A stretch of DNA of 64,000 nucleotides. Source: Burkholderia sp. 8Y. GTDB taxonomy: Bacteria > Pseudomonadota > Gammaproteobacteria > Burkholderiales > Burkholderiaceae. A program made the translations under genes and the position numbers. Location: assembly GCF_902506145.1 (NCBI RefSeq), contig NZ_LR733520.1:1843476-1907475 (forward strand), read 5' to 3'. Position 1 is the first letter of the stretch. Each line of letters starts with the position of its first letter. Below, one piece after another: positions 45,419 through 53,889 of this stretch. Below the pieces are notes generated by a model. It was given only the letters and a program-made list of their open reading frames with translations, made no database searches and was not told the origin of the DNA.

Positions 45419-45817
45419 TCATTGCTTTTTCAGTTTCCATTTGCCGTCGGCTTGCTTGCAGGCGGTCGGCGCCCACGTCTGCGTCTGCCCTTTCGCGTTC
45501 GCCACCAGCGTGATCTTGCGGCACTTCAGGCCGTCCGAGTCGAACGTTTCGTGCGGCGTCACGGTGCCGTTGATCGCGACGGTGTTGCCGGTGCCTTCGT
45601 TGTTCCAGTCGAGCGATTCGCCGTCCTTCTTCGTATCGAGCGCGGTCTGCGCGGCCTTGTTGAGCGCCTGAAGATCGCGCTGTTTCATGTACGTGATCGG
45701 CGTGTTGTTCAGAAAGCCCAGATTGGCCGCGAAAGCGCCTGCGCTGGCGGCAGCGAACGCGACGGCCACGGTCGTGCGGATGCAGGCGCGAGCGGGTGCT
45801 CGATGAAGACTCGGCAT
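45419..45817 (-). CDS. Exported protein of the surface-antigen/RT0821-like family
   Basis: A 132-residue exported protein. The N-terminus has a signal peptide after a basic start (TTVAVAFAAASAGAFA). The mature part carries LGFLNNTPITYMKQRDLQAL, AAQTALDTKKDGESLDWNNEGTGNTVAINGTV and CRKITLVANAKGQTQTWAPTACK. The last 60 residues look like the 17-kDa-antigen/Lpp0805-type surface domain. The function is unknown. Confidence 0.75.
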   Translation of the reverse strand: MPSLHRAPARACIRTTVAVAFAAASAGAFAANLGFLNNTPITYMKQRDLQALNKAAQTALDTKKDGESLDWNNEGTGNTVAINGTVTPHETFDSDGLKCRKITLVANAKGQTQTWAPTACKQADGKWKLKKQ

Positions 45818-46051
45818 GAAATTTCTCCTCGTTGCAGAAAGGTCCGGAGCCGGGACGTGAACTGCGTCGCTCGCCAGCCGGAGTGCGACGAGAATAGCAT
45901 GAGGCGGCGATCGGTTTTCCTACCGATCTCGATTCGCTTTCGTCGGAAAAACGCGTCGCACCGCCGCCGCAGCCGGGAATCGCATCGCGCGATGCTGCGC
46001 GTCCCGCGAAAGCCGATGCGCGGACTCACAAAGGCGAATCGCGGTGTGAGC

Positions 46052-46741
46052 TCAAGCCTGGGCGAAGAGCGTCGCTAGACCGGTGGGCTTCGCCGCGCTC
46101 GCTTGTGCGAGGACGCGGGCTTCGATCTCCGACAGATGCTCGCGCATGGTCGCCAGCGCCGTGTCGAGATCGCCGGCTTCCAGTGCATCGACGAGACTGC
46201 CGTGCTCGTCGGACGCGCAGTTCGATACCTTCGACGAATCGAACAATGCCTTGTAAAGCTCGGTTTTCGCGACGAGCTTCGCGAGAAACGCCTCGACTTC
46301 CGGCGCGCGGGCGAGCTGCGCGAGGAGCAGATGAAACTGGCCGGCGAGCCGCACGCACTCCGCCGCATCGCCCGCCTTTGCCGCACGGCGTTCGCTGCGG
46401 ATATGCGAGCGCAGCGCGCGCTTGTCCGGCGTGCGAAGCGTGCCGCACAGCGCCACCACGATGCCCGCTTCAGCGACCTGCCGCGCACGGTACACATCGC
46501 GGATATCGTCCACGGACGGCGACGGCACGAACGCGCCGCGATTGACCTCGAGCGTGAGCTTGCCTTCCGCGCCGAGACGCGCGAGCGCCTTGCGGACCGC
46601 GCCGCGCGTGCAATCGAAAGCCGCGGCCAGTTCGCGCTCCACGAGTTGCGCGCCGGGCGGCAGCTTGCCCCGCAGCAATGCCGAGGTGATCGCGCGGTGA
46701 ACGCGCTCGTCGGGTGCGGTATCGTCGTTTTCCGATGCCAT
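46052..46741 (-). CDS. GntR-family (FCD) transcriptional regulator
   Basis: A 229-residue regulator. The winged HTH (RVHRAITSALLRGKLPPGAQ, then LAAAFDCTRGAVRKALARLG) is followed by an all-helical FCD ligand domain with DEHGSLVDALEAGDLDTA and the metal-binding His. Divergent from the amidohydrolase-MFS pair, with two TGGTNNACCA palindromes between them, typical of FadR-subfamily operators. It is likely the repressor of that pair, relieved by a substrate of the amidohydrolase. Confidence 0.88.
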   Translation of the reverse strand: MASENDDTAPDERVHRAITSALLRGKLPPGAQLVERELAAAFDCTRGAVRKALARLGAEGKLTLEVNRGAFVPSPSVDDIRDVYRARQVAEAGIVVALCGTLRTPDKRALRSHIRSERRAAKAGDAAECVRLAGQFHLLLAQLARAPEVEAFLAKLVAKTELYKALFDSSKVSNCASDEHGSLVDALEAGDLDTALATMREHLSEIEARVLAQASAAKPTGLATLFAQA

Positions 46742-46814
46742 GAATGCGTGTGATGTAGAAAGGCTTGGCAGCGATTGTAGCGAAAGCCGAATGCGGCGCA
46801 TCAGGGTTAAGCGC

Positions 46815-46855
46815 ATTTTGGTTAACCATGCGTTGCTACAATGGTCAACCAAAAC
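46815..46855. promoter_or_regulatory. Twin GntR/FCD operators
   Basis: TGGTTAACCA (46819-46828, a perfect palindrome) and TGGTCAACCA (46842-46851, one mismatch) lie 23 bp apart centre to centre. They are also the arms of a larger inverted repeat: ATTTTGGTTAACCAT at 46815-46829 and its near-complement ATGGTCAACCAAAAC at 46841-46855. The TGGTNNACCA form is the FadR-subfamily half-site pattern. It sits in the 136-bp region between the divergent starts at 46741 and 46878. Confidence 0.65.
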
Positions 46856-46877
46856 GGGGCATAGAGGAGAGACGGCG

Positions 46878-48068
46878 ATGCAGAATCCGACGTGGATCAT
46901 CGGCGCACGACCGTTCGGCGGTGCGCTTTCCGACGTGCGGGTCATGGGCGCGATCATCGACGCCATCACGCCGCATGGTGAGCGCGCGCCGGCGGCGGGC
47001 GACACGGTCATCGACGGCGCGGGCATGCTGCTGTTGCCCGGCTTCGTCGAAGGCCATACGCATCTGGACAAGACCACGTGGGGCATGCCGTGGTATCGCA
47101 ATGCGGTGGGTCCGCGGCTCACGGACCGGATCGAGAACGAACGAAACTGGCGCAGGAAAAGCGGACACGACGCTGCGCAGGCGTCGCGCGCGCTTGCACT
47201 CGAATTCCTGCGCCGCGGCACGACCCGCCTGCGCACGCACGTCGACATCGATACGGACGCCGGCCTGCGCCATCTCGAAGGCGTGATGGCAACGCGCGCC
47301 GCACTCGCCGACGTGCTCGACATGCAGATCGTCGCGTTCCCGCAATCCGGCGTGCTGAAACGCGAAGGCACGCGCGAACTGCTCGATGCCGCGTTGCGTG
47401 AAGGCGCGGACGTGCTCGGCGCGCTCGACCCCGCAGCCATCGACGGCGATCCGGCCGCATCGCTCGACATGACGTTCGCGCTCGCCGCGAAGCACGGCAA
47501 GCCGATCGACATCCACTTGCACGAACCGGGCGAGCTCGGCGCGTTCACGCTCGACCTGCTGCTCGATCGCGTGGAGGCGCACGGTTATCAGGGACGCGTC
47601 GTCGTGAGTCATGCGTTCGCGCTCGGCGCGTTGCCGGACGCCAGGCGCCGCGCGTTGCTCGAGCGCATCGCGCTGAACCGCGTTGCGCTGCTCACGACTG
47701 CTCCGGCGTCCGTGAGCGTGCCGCCCTTTCACGAGGCGCGCGCGGCGGGCGTCACGCTCTTCGCCGGCAACGACGGCGTGCGCGACACGTGGACGCCGTT
47801 CGGCTCGCCCGACATGCTCGAACGCGCGATGCTGCTCGCGATGCGCTACGACCTGCGTCGCGACGACGACCTCGCCGCCGCGTTCGATTGCATCTCGACC
47901 GACGCGGCCCGTGCCTGCGGCTTCACGCGTTATGGTCTCGCACCGGGCATGCGCGCGGACCTCGTGCTGCTGGAAGCGGAGACTATCGCGCATGCGCTCG
48001 CGCTGCGTCCGCCGCGCCGCTTCGTGATGGCGAACGGCGTCGCGATCGCCGCGAATTTCACGCGATGA
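46878..48068 (+). CDS. Amidohydrolase, cytosine-deaminase-like family
   Basis: A 396-residue metal-dependent amidohydrolase. The first metal motif is VEGHTHLDKTTWGM (His60, His62), typical of the CodA/cytosine deaminase-like subgroup. VDIHLHEPGEL-type sequence (IDIHLHEPGELGAF) holds the next His ligands, and VSHAFALGALP and the Asp-containing TLFAGNDGVRDTW complete the set. The substrate is probably a cyclic amide or a base. RBS AGAGGAGA. It overlaps the MFS gene by 4 bp (ATGA), so the two likely act on the same compound. Confidence 0.85.
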   Translation: MQNPTWIIGARPFGGALSDVRVMGAIIDAITPHGERAPAAGDTVIDGAGMLLLPGFVEGHTHLDKTTWGMPWYRNAVGPRLTDRIENERNWRRKSGHDAAQASRALALEFLRRGTTRLRTHVDIDTDAGLRHLEGVMATRAALADVLDMQIVAFPQSGVLKREGTRELLDAALREGADVLGALDPAAIDGDPAASLDMTFALAAKHGKPIDIHLHEPGELGAFTLDLLLDRVEAHGYQGRVVVSHAFALGALPDARRRALLERIALNRVALLTTAPASVSVPPFHEARAAGVTLFAGNDGVRDTWTPFGSPDMLERAMLLAMRYDLRRDDDLAAAFDCISTDAARACGFTRYGLAPGMRADLVLLEAETIAHALALRPPRRFVMANGVAIAANFTR

Positions 48069-49366
48069 AGCCGCGTTCGATCGACGTCGCGTGGCTCGTC
48101 GTCATCGTCGCGACCGGGCTGAATCTGCGGCCGCTCCTGACGTCCGTGAGCCCGCTCATGAACGTGATTCTGCCCGCGACGGGGCTCTCGTTCCGTGGTG
48201 CGTCGTTGCTGACGGGGCTGCCTGTCGTCGCGATGGGCGTGTGCGCGTTCGGCGCGGGCGCGCTGTCGCGTTCGATCGGCAATGCGCGCGGCGTCGCCGC
48301 GGGCCTGGTCGCGATCGTCGTCGCTTGCGCCGCGCGTCTCGCCGCGGACAACGCGGCGGTCTTCATTGCGAGCGCGGCGGTGGCGGGTACGGGCGTCGCG
48401 ATCATTCAGGCGCTCTTGCCCGGCGTGATGAAGACGCGCTTCGCTGCGCGCCTGCCCTTCGCGATGGGCGTGTATTCCGCGTCGCTGATGGCGGGCGGCG
48501 GGCTCGGCGCGAGCATCACGCCGGCGGTGGCGCGCCATGCCTCGTGGCAAGCCGCGCTTGCGTGCTGGGCGCTGCCGGGCGCGGTCGCGCTCGCCGCGTG
48601 GCTTTCGCTGATGCGCGCCGACGCCTCCCCTCACGCACGCCCGATGCAACGCGGCGCACCCGCGTCTTCGCTCATTAGGAACCGGCGCGCGTGGACGCTC
48701 GGCGTGTTCTTCGGCCTCGTCAATGGCGGCTATACCTGCCTCGTGGCGTGGATGCCCGCGTACTATCAGCAATTGGGGCGCGGCGTGAGCGAAAGCGGCG
48801 CGCTGCTCGCGACGCTCACGGTATTCCAGGCTTCGTCGGCCTTGCTCTTGCCGATGGCCGCGTCGCGCTTCGGACGCGGCCGGGACCGGCGCGGGTGGAT
48901 CGCGGCGGGGCTGCTCGCTCAACTCGCGGGCTTCGTGCTGTTGCTCGATGCGCCGCTCGCCGCGCCGGTTCTCGCCGTGGCGCTGCTCGGCGCCGGCCTC
49001 GGCGGCGTCTTCGCGCTCACGCTCGTGCTGACGCTCGATCACACGGACGATCCCGCGCTCGCCGCGCGTCTCGTCGCGTTCGTGCAGGGCGTGGGCTTCA
49101 TCATCGCGGCGGTCGCGCCGGTCGCGGCGGGCATCGTTCGCGATGCGACCGGCGGCTTCACGATGTGCTGGGCGTTGCTGGCGGCGAGCCTCGTCGCGAT
49201 GATCGGGCTCAACGTCGTGTTCGGTCCGCGCAGCTATGCGCGCGCCATGCCGCGCCCGGCATCGGCTAACGAACGAGATGACACGCGAAAAACTCGTCGA
49301 GGATATCCGTCATCTGCCACACGGGACACGGCCGGCGACAGTGACCGTCGTAGCCCGCTTCCTTGA
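48065..49366 (+). CDS. MFS transporter, CynX/NimT family
   Basis: A 433-residue major facilitator with 12 predicted membrane segments, closest by impression to CynX/NimT (GLNLRPLLTSVSPLM at the N-terminus, GLPVVAMGVCAFGAG in the first half). Members move cyanate, 2-nitroimidazole or other small nitrogen compounds. The coupling with the amidohydrolase suggests uptake of its substrate. Odd: the last ~33 residues (NERDDTRKTRRGYPSSATRD and so on) are highly charged and lie antisense to the end of the next gene, unlike a normal MFS C-terminus. A stop nearer 49270 may have been lost. Confidence 0.85.
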   Translation: MKPRSIDVAWLVVIVATGLNLRPLLTSVSPLMNVILPATGLSFRGASLLTGLPVVAMGVCAFGAGALSRSIGNARGVAAGLVAIVVACAARLAADNAAVFIASAAVAGTGVAIIQALLPGVMKTRFAARLPFAMGVYSASLMAGGGLGASITPAVARHASWQAALACWALPGAVALAAWLSLMRADASPHARPMQRGAPASSLIRNRRAWTLGVFFGLVNGGYTCLVAWMPAYYQQLGRGVSESGALLATLTVFQASSALLLPMAASRFGRGRDRRGWIAAGLLAQLAGFVLLLDAPLAAPVLAVALLGAGLGGVFALTLVLTLDHTDDPALAARLVAFVQGVGFIIAAVAPVAAGIVRDATGGFTMCWALLAASLVAMIGLNVVFGPRSYARAMPRPASANERDDTRKTRRGYPSSATRDTAGDSDRRSPLP

Positions 49367-49721
49367 GCGCGGCGAGCGGCTCTTCCGGCAAGAAACCGCT
49401 CATCGCGACGACGAGACGGTTCGCGTCTTCCCGATGCGCTCGCAGCTCACGGACGAGCGCGTAGTTTGCGCATCCGCCGAGGCGCGTATCGATGAACAGC
49501 ACGTGCGGCTGCCATTCGCTGACGCTGTGCCTGAGCGACGATACGTCGGCGACGAATCGCGCGGGAAAGCCCTTGAGATCGAATAGCTTGACGAGCGATT
49601 CGGCGAGCGCGCGCTCCGTCGACGCGACGAGCACGCGCCGCGCTTCCCGTTCCAGACGCAACTGCCTGCGGTTCCATAGCGCGCATTGCGCCGTACTCGA
49701 TTCGTAGGCTCGTTTGTTCAT
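49266..49721 (-). CDS. Degenerate receiver-domain protein
   Basis: A 151-residue protein with a response-regulator receiver fold and no output domain. The phosphorylation site is retained as HVLFIDTRLGG (Asp78) and the Ser/Thr position in VVAMSGF. The acidic pair after the first strand is missing (VLVASTER) and the conserved Lys region reads GHCRRPC. It is therefore likely a pseudo-receiver that cannot be phosphorylated normally. AGAGGG precedes the ATG at 49721. The 3' end overlaps the convergent MFS gene by 101 bp. Confidence 0.75.
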   Translation of the reverse strand: MNKRAYESSTAQCALWNRRQLRLEREARRVLVASTERALAESLVKLFDLKGFPARFVADVSSLRHSVSEWQPHVLFIDTRLGGCANYALVRELRAHREDANRLVVAMSGFLPEEPLAALKEAGYDGHCRRPCPVWQMTDILDEFFACHLVR

Positions 49722-49990
49722 GCGCCCTCTTCGCGATTGCATTCGGTGCATCGCGCGCCGCGATGATGCATGCGCGCACCGCTGGCGAGCGGCGCTGTCG
49801 ACGGTTAATGGCGTGAGTCGTGAAGCGCCGCGTGCGGGGCGAATACGGGCAGGAAGCGGGCCAGTTCGACGAAGAAAAGGTATGAGCTTTGGGACGCGTG
49901 CGCGAAGGTCGAACAGGAATGCTAATGATCGCGGGCCGCAGGGCACGAACGACAAAGGGCTACGCGACGCGCAGCCCTTCAATAGCGACT

Positions 49991-50067
49991 TGGCCCGCCC
50001 TACACGATTCGAACGTGTGACCTACGGCTTAGAAGGCCGTTGCTCTATCCAACTGAGCTAAGGGCGG
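49991..50067 (-). tRNA. tRNA-Arg(TCT)
   Basis: A complete 77-nt cloverleaf on the minus strand including an encoded 3' CCA. The acceptor stem pairs CCGCCCT with AGGGCGG. The anticodon arm has stem ACGGC/GCCGT and loop CTTCTAA, giving anticodon TCT. The T arm is ACACG TTCGAAT CGTGT. Confidence 0.95.
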
Positions 50068-50158
50068 GTGACGGCTGCGCGCAGAAGTCGCGCAGCCGGG
50101 GAAACGCCGGATTTTACCTCATCCGCCATACCGCGCGAATACCGGCATCAGACCGGCA

Positions 50159-50989
50159 TCAAACCGGCTGAGCGTGCATCATGAACCAGCCCAGAAAGAA
50201 GATGCCCGCGATCACGCAATACACGCCGAACGACGCCAGCTTGCCGTGGCCTTCGAAGTAGCGCATCAGAAAGCGCACGCTCAGGTAAGCGGCGATGCCC
50301 GTCAGCACGCCGCCGAGCGCGGCGTCGAACAGTTGGCCGGGCGCGTGAAAGAGCTTCGGCAATTCGAGGATGCCCGCCGCGAAAATGATCGGCGTGCCGA
50401 GCAGGAACGAGAATTCGGCCGCCGCTTCGGCCGTCAGTCCGGCGCCCACGCCCGCGATCATCGTCAGGCCGCTACGCGAGAAGCCGGGAATCAGCGCGCC
50501 GATCTGCGCGAGGCCGACGAGAAACGCCTGCTTGAACGTGAGCTTCTCCGGCGCACGCGCGGCGCGGCTGCGCTGCAAGCGATCGCCGAGCCACAGCAGC
50601 ACGCCGTTGACGATCAGCGCCGCCGCGACGATCCGCAGATCGTGAAACAGCGCTTCCAGCCGCTTTTCCAGCAACAGACCGACGATGCCCGTCGGAATCG
50701 TGCCGATGATGAGCGCCCACATCATATGGCCGTCTTCGTTGCGGCGTCCGCCGAAGGACGCGAACCAGCCGGCGATCAGCGCGATCCATCGCTTGCGGAA
50801 ATACCACAGCAGCGCGAGCGCCGTGCCGAGATGCAATGCCACGAGAAACGGCAGCAGCTGCGGCGCGTGCTTGTCGATATGCATGCCGATGAGGCCGGGA
50901 ACCAGCAATGTATGGCCGAGACTGCTGACCGGAAACAGTTCGGTTACGCCCTGAAGGACGCTGAGAAATACGAGAAACCAGAGAGTCAC
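50159..50989 (-). CDS. uppP: Undecaprenyl-diphosphatase
   Basis: A 276-residue inner-membrane enzyme (BacA/UppP) that dephosphorylates undecaprenyl diphosphate, recycling the lipid carrier of peptidoglycan and O-antigen and giving bacitracin resistance. The family motifs LQGVTELFPVSSLGHTLL and IPGFSRSGLTMIAG are both present with the catalytic Glu, His/Ser and Arg. About 8 membrane segments. The start is GTG at 50989 with AAGGA 8 bp upstream. Confidence 0.95.
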   Translation of the reverse strand: MTLWFLVFLSVLQGVTELFPVSSLGHTLLVPGLIGMHIDKHAPQLLPFLVALHLGTALALLWYFRKRWIALIAGWFASFGGRRNEDGHMMWALIIGTIPTGIVGLLLEKRLEALFHDLRIVAAALIVNGVLLWLGDRLQRSRAARAPEKLTFKQAFLVGLAQIGALIPGFSRSGLTMIAGVGAGLTAEAAAEFSFLLGTPIIFAAGILELPKLFHAPGQLFDAALGGVLTGIAAYLSVRFLMRYFEGHGKLASFGVYCVIAGIFFLGWFMMHAQPV

Positions 50990-51495
50990 GCGTCGGTCCT
51001 TGTCGTGGAGGAAATGAACGACGCGCCGCAAATCGCTCGCAGCGCCGTGAGGCGCAGAGCAGAGACACAAACAGGGAAAAATGTTGCGACGCGCAAGCCG
51101 GGACCGATTATGCCTAGGGGAAAACCCAGCGCCAAGCGCCTTGCGCACACAAATAGAAACCGACAGCGGAACGTCGGCGATTCAACGAATAACGAAAGCG
51201 GATGCCAATGCAATCGAAAGAAACAGAGCGGGCGCGCTTGCCGTTCAACCCTTGAGTTTGAAGAGAAAAAGCGCCGTGCTCGCGCCGAAGAGGCTGAACA
51301 TCGCGACGCCCATTGCCATCGCCAGATCCATGCTGACTCCTGTCCGTCTGATTCCTCACATTGGAACCGTATAACAACACATCGCCATGGCGCCTGGCAG
51401 TCGCAGTTTCCCGCAAAGGGTTTCTGCGTAGAACAATCCAAGGCAGAATCGACGAATCCTGAAACCAGTCGGCCATTACGGAGCGCGTTGCCACC
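50990..51495. other. Intergenic region between uppP and the aldose epimerase gene
   Basis: 507 bp. Besides the 28-residue gene at 51245-51331 I see no other coding sequence. The part 51050-51240 is AT-richer than average and presumably holds the uppP promoter; the right part holds those of the miniprotein and the epimerase. Confidence 0.4.
51245..51331 (-). CDS. 28-residue single-helix membrane protein
   Basis: A very short gene: MDLAMAMGVAMFSLFGAST then ALFLFKLKG, 28 residues. It is almost entirely a membrane helix with a Lys-ending C-terminus, like other bacterial miniproteins. The ribosome binding site AGGAG lies 5 bp before the ATG at 51331, better than that of most genes here. It is alone in the 507-bp gap between uppP and the epimerase gene. 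No family known to me. Confidence 0.6.
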   Translation of the reverse strand: MDLAMAMGVAMFSLFGASTALFLFKLKG

Positions 51496-52407
51496 ATGTC
51501 ATCCGAGAAAGACGTCATCGAAATCGAGCGCGACGGCGCGGCCATCCAGCTCGCGCCGCATGCGGGCGGGCGGCTCATGACCTGGCGCGTCGGCGGCGAG
51601 CCGGTCATTCAATGGCCGGCCGCGCTGGATGCAGCCGCCTGGTCCAACGCCGCGAAGGTTCGCGGCGGCAATCCGCTGCTGTTCCCGTTTCTCGGGCGGC
51701 ATTTCGTCGACGGCGAAATCGGCAAATGGCGTGATCCGGACGGCGTCGTCCATGCACTGCCCACGCACGGCTTCGCGCGCAATCTGCCCTTCTCCTCCAC
51801 GCGCGATGCCGACGGCCACGGCCTGCGCATGACGCTCGTCGACAGCGACGCAACGCGCGACGGCTATCCGTTCGCGTTTCGCTTCGAAGCGGCCTACCGT
51901 CTCGTCGATGCCGTCACGCTCGACGTCGAACTCACGACATCCAATCCCGGCGAAGTCGCGCTGCCCTATTACGCGGGGCATCACTTCTATTTCCATCTGC
52001 CGCACGACCAGCGCGGCGAGAGCAGCGTCGAGTTGCCGCGCACCGAGCGGCGGCGTCAGTTGCCGGACGGCTCCATCACCGATGCCGAGACCGGCGCGCC
52101 GCGCTATTCGCTGGCGGATGCGAGCATCGTCGATTGCTTCCATTGCCTCACCGGGCCTTCGGATGAACCCGTGAGGCTCGTGCTGCCGGCGCTGAACCGG
52201 ACGGTGAGCTTCGAGCTGCAACAGCCGGACTCGGTGCCGTGGTACGCGGTCACGACGTGGACGGAGTCGGATACGTCGGACTTCTACTGCGTCGAGCCGT
52301 GGATCGGCCTGCCGGACGCCATCCACAACGGCTGCGGCCTGCGCTGGCTCGCGCCGGGCAAGACCGAGACGGCGTCGCTTCGGCTCGTGGTCACTCCCGC
52401 GCGATAA
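51496..52407 (+). CDS. Aldose 1-epimerase family protein
   Basis: A 303-residue beta-sandwich mutarotase-type protein. GGRLMTWRVGGEPVIQW is the N-terminal part, NPLLFPFLGR is the substrate-binding stretch, HGFARNLPF carries the first catalytic His and YYAGHHFYFHLP the second, and CVEPWIGLPDA contains the catalytic Glu. It is closer to the GalM-like/YeaD group than classical GalM by its length. Likely interconverts anomers of a sugar or sugar phosphate. Confidence 0.88.
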   Translation: MSSEKDVIEIERDGAAIQLAPHAGGRLMTWRVGGEPVIQWPAALDAAAWSNAAKVRGGNPLLFPFLGRHFVDGEIGKWRDPDGVVHALPTHGFARNLPFSSTRDADGHGLRMTLVDSDATRDGYPFAFRFEAAYRLVDAVTLDVELTTSNPGEVALPYYAGHHFYFHLPHDQRGESSVELPRTERRRQLPDGSITDAETGAPRYSLADASIVDCFHCLTGPSDEPVRLVLPALNRTVSFELQQPDSVPWYAVTTWTESDTSDFYCVEPWIGLPDAIHNGCGLRWLAPGKTETASLRLVVTPAR

Positions 52408-52524
52408 GCTCGAGCGCACCGCCGGCACGCGGCGCCTTTCGGTGCGCGCAAATCCGGGACGGTAAAATCCTGCCTTCCGATCCGCCGCCGCTCGACGCGC
52501 GGCGGCGCTTTACGAGGTCAGGTT

Positions 52525-53229
52525 TTGCAAAAAAGAATTAGACAGGTCGTCCGCGCGTCGGTCGTCGCAACGCTAGTCGCGGTGCTTGCCGCGTGCGGCT
52601 CCGGGCCGGTCGCGCCGGGATACTATCGCGTGCAACGCGGCGACACGCTCTCCAAGATCGCGCGGGAAAACCGCACGTCGATCAGGAACATCACGCGCTG
52701 GAACGCGCTGACGAACCCCGACGCTATCGAAGTCGGCCAGGTGCTGCGCGTCGAGCCGCCTGCGGGCAGCGCGAGTGCGTCGGGCGCAACGTCGGCTGGC
52801 GCATCGAATTCCGCGAAGAACGAAGCAAAGGCCGACGCGGCGGCGCAGGCCAAACCGGGACCGGGCGTATCGCTCGTCTGGCCGGCGCAGGGCACCGTGA
52901 TTCGCGGCTTCGACGGCAAGAATTCGAAGGGCATCGACATCTCGAATTCGGCGGGCACGCCGGTCGTGGCGGCGGCGACGGGCAGCGTCGTCTATGCCGG
53001 CAATGGCCTGCGCGGCTACGGCAACATGCTGATCGTCAAGCATAGCGACGACTATCTGACCGCCTACGCCCACAATCGCACGCTGCTCGTGAAGGAAGGA
53101 CAGACCGTGCAGCAGGGACAGCAGATCGCGGAGATGGGCGACACCGACAGCGATCGCACGATGCTGCACTTCGAAGTGCGCTACATGGGCCGTTCGACGG
53201 ACCCGTCGCGCTATTTGCCGCCGCGCTAA
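52525..53229 (+). CDS. nlpD: LysM/M23 murein hydrolase activator lipoprotein (NlpD-like)
   Basis: A 234-residue lipoprotein. The lipobox LAAC places the lipidated Cys near residue 24. A LysM peptidoglycan-binding domain (YYRVQRGDTLSKIARENRTS, about 33-77) is followed by an Ala-rich linker and an M23/LytM domain (about 115-230) with VIRGFDGKNSKGIDI. The HxxxD zinc motif of active M23 enzymes appears degenerate: DGKNSKGIDIS replaces the GxxHxGxD pattern, so it is probably an amidase activator like NlpD/EnvC. The start is TTG. Confidence 0.88.
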   Translation: MQKRIRQVVRASVVATLVAVLAACGSGPVAPGYYRVQRGDTLSKIARENRTSIRNITRWNALTNPDAIEVGQVLRVEPPAGSASASGATSAGASNSAKNEAKADAAAQAKPGPGVSLVWPAQGTVIRGFDGKNSKGIDISNSAGTPVVAAATGSVVYAGNGLRGYGNMLIVKHSDDYLTAYAHNRTLLVKEGQTVQQGQQIAEMGDTDSDRTMLHFEVRYMGRSTDPSRYLPPR

Positions 53230-53257
53230 AAGCGGGCGGCCGTTACGAGGAAGAGGG

Positions 53258-53578
53258 ATGAGATCGAAGAAGACAACGACTGCTGCCGCGCTGATCGCGG
53301 CGGCGGCCTTGGGCGCCGCGCTGGGAGGCTGCGCGCACACCGCCACGATGACCTACCTGCCTTCGGGCGATACCGGCTTCGCGATCAACTGCAGCGGCAG
53401 CGACGCGAGCACGAGCTGGGCGGCGTGCTACAAGCAGGCCGGCGAAGTCTGCGGCGCGTACGGCTATGACGTGATCTCGAAAGACGCGGACAATGGCGCG
53501 ACCTCGGGCGGGTCCGTGGCGGGGATCTTCGGCGCGAACATCAAAAACCGTTCGATGGTGATCCGCTGCAAGCAGTAG
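53258..53578 (+). CDS. Small hypothetical lipoprotein
   Basis: A 106-residue lipoprotein with lipobox LGGC at about residue 25. The mature part contains four further Cys residues (AINCSGSDAS, WAACYKQAGEVCGAYGYDV, VIRCKQ), which suggests disulfide bonds in the envelope. GAGGAAGAGG before the ATG is a strong ribosome binding site. The gene is 28 bp after nlpD and may be co-transcribed. Function unknown. Confidence 0.8.
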   Translation: MRSKKTTTAAALIAAAALGAALGGCAHTATMTYLPSGDTGFAINCSGSDASTSWAACYKQAGEVCGAYGYDVISKDADNGATSGGSVAGIFGANIKNRSMVIRCKQ

Positions 53579-53589
53579 TGCCTGCGGAC

Positions 53590-53727
53590 TCAGGCGTCCG
53601 AAGGCTTGTTCCGGGCGCCTTTTCGCGCGCGCCAGCGGCCGGACGCCGGATCGATATGCGCGGCGAACACGAAAAGCGAAGCGAGCGCGACGGGCGCGAC
53701 GGCAGCGAAGACCCACAACAGATTCAT
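53590..53727 (-). CDS. 45-residue single-helix membrane protein
   Basis: A 45-residue protein: an N-terminal membrane helix (MNLLWVFAAVAPVALASLFV) followed by a basic tail (RWRARKGARNKPSDA), so N-out/C-in topology is likely. Codon third positions are G/C-rich as in real genes here. It ends 12 bp from the stop of the convergent lipoprotein gene. The ribosome binding site is weak, so this is a moderate call. Confidence 0.5.
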   Translation of the reverse strand: MNLLWVFAAVAPVALASLFVFAAHIDPASGRWRARKGARNKPSDA

Positions 53728-53889
53728 GGCGAAACCCAGTTGCGATGAATGGCCCGATGATAACCGCGCAGCAAAAACTTCGCTTCAATCAGCACTAGAG
53801 GCTTCGAACCAGTTATTCTGACCGATTCCCGGGTCTGTCCGAATGGTGATGCCCGCGTCTCGTCCTGCCCTCGCCTGTCCGGCGAACGC

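Noticed and set aside
49991..50067. tRNA-Arg as attachment site of an integrated element
   Set aside because: No integrase, no direct repeat of the tRNA 3' end and normal genes on both sides.
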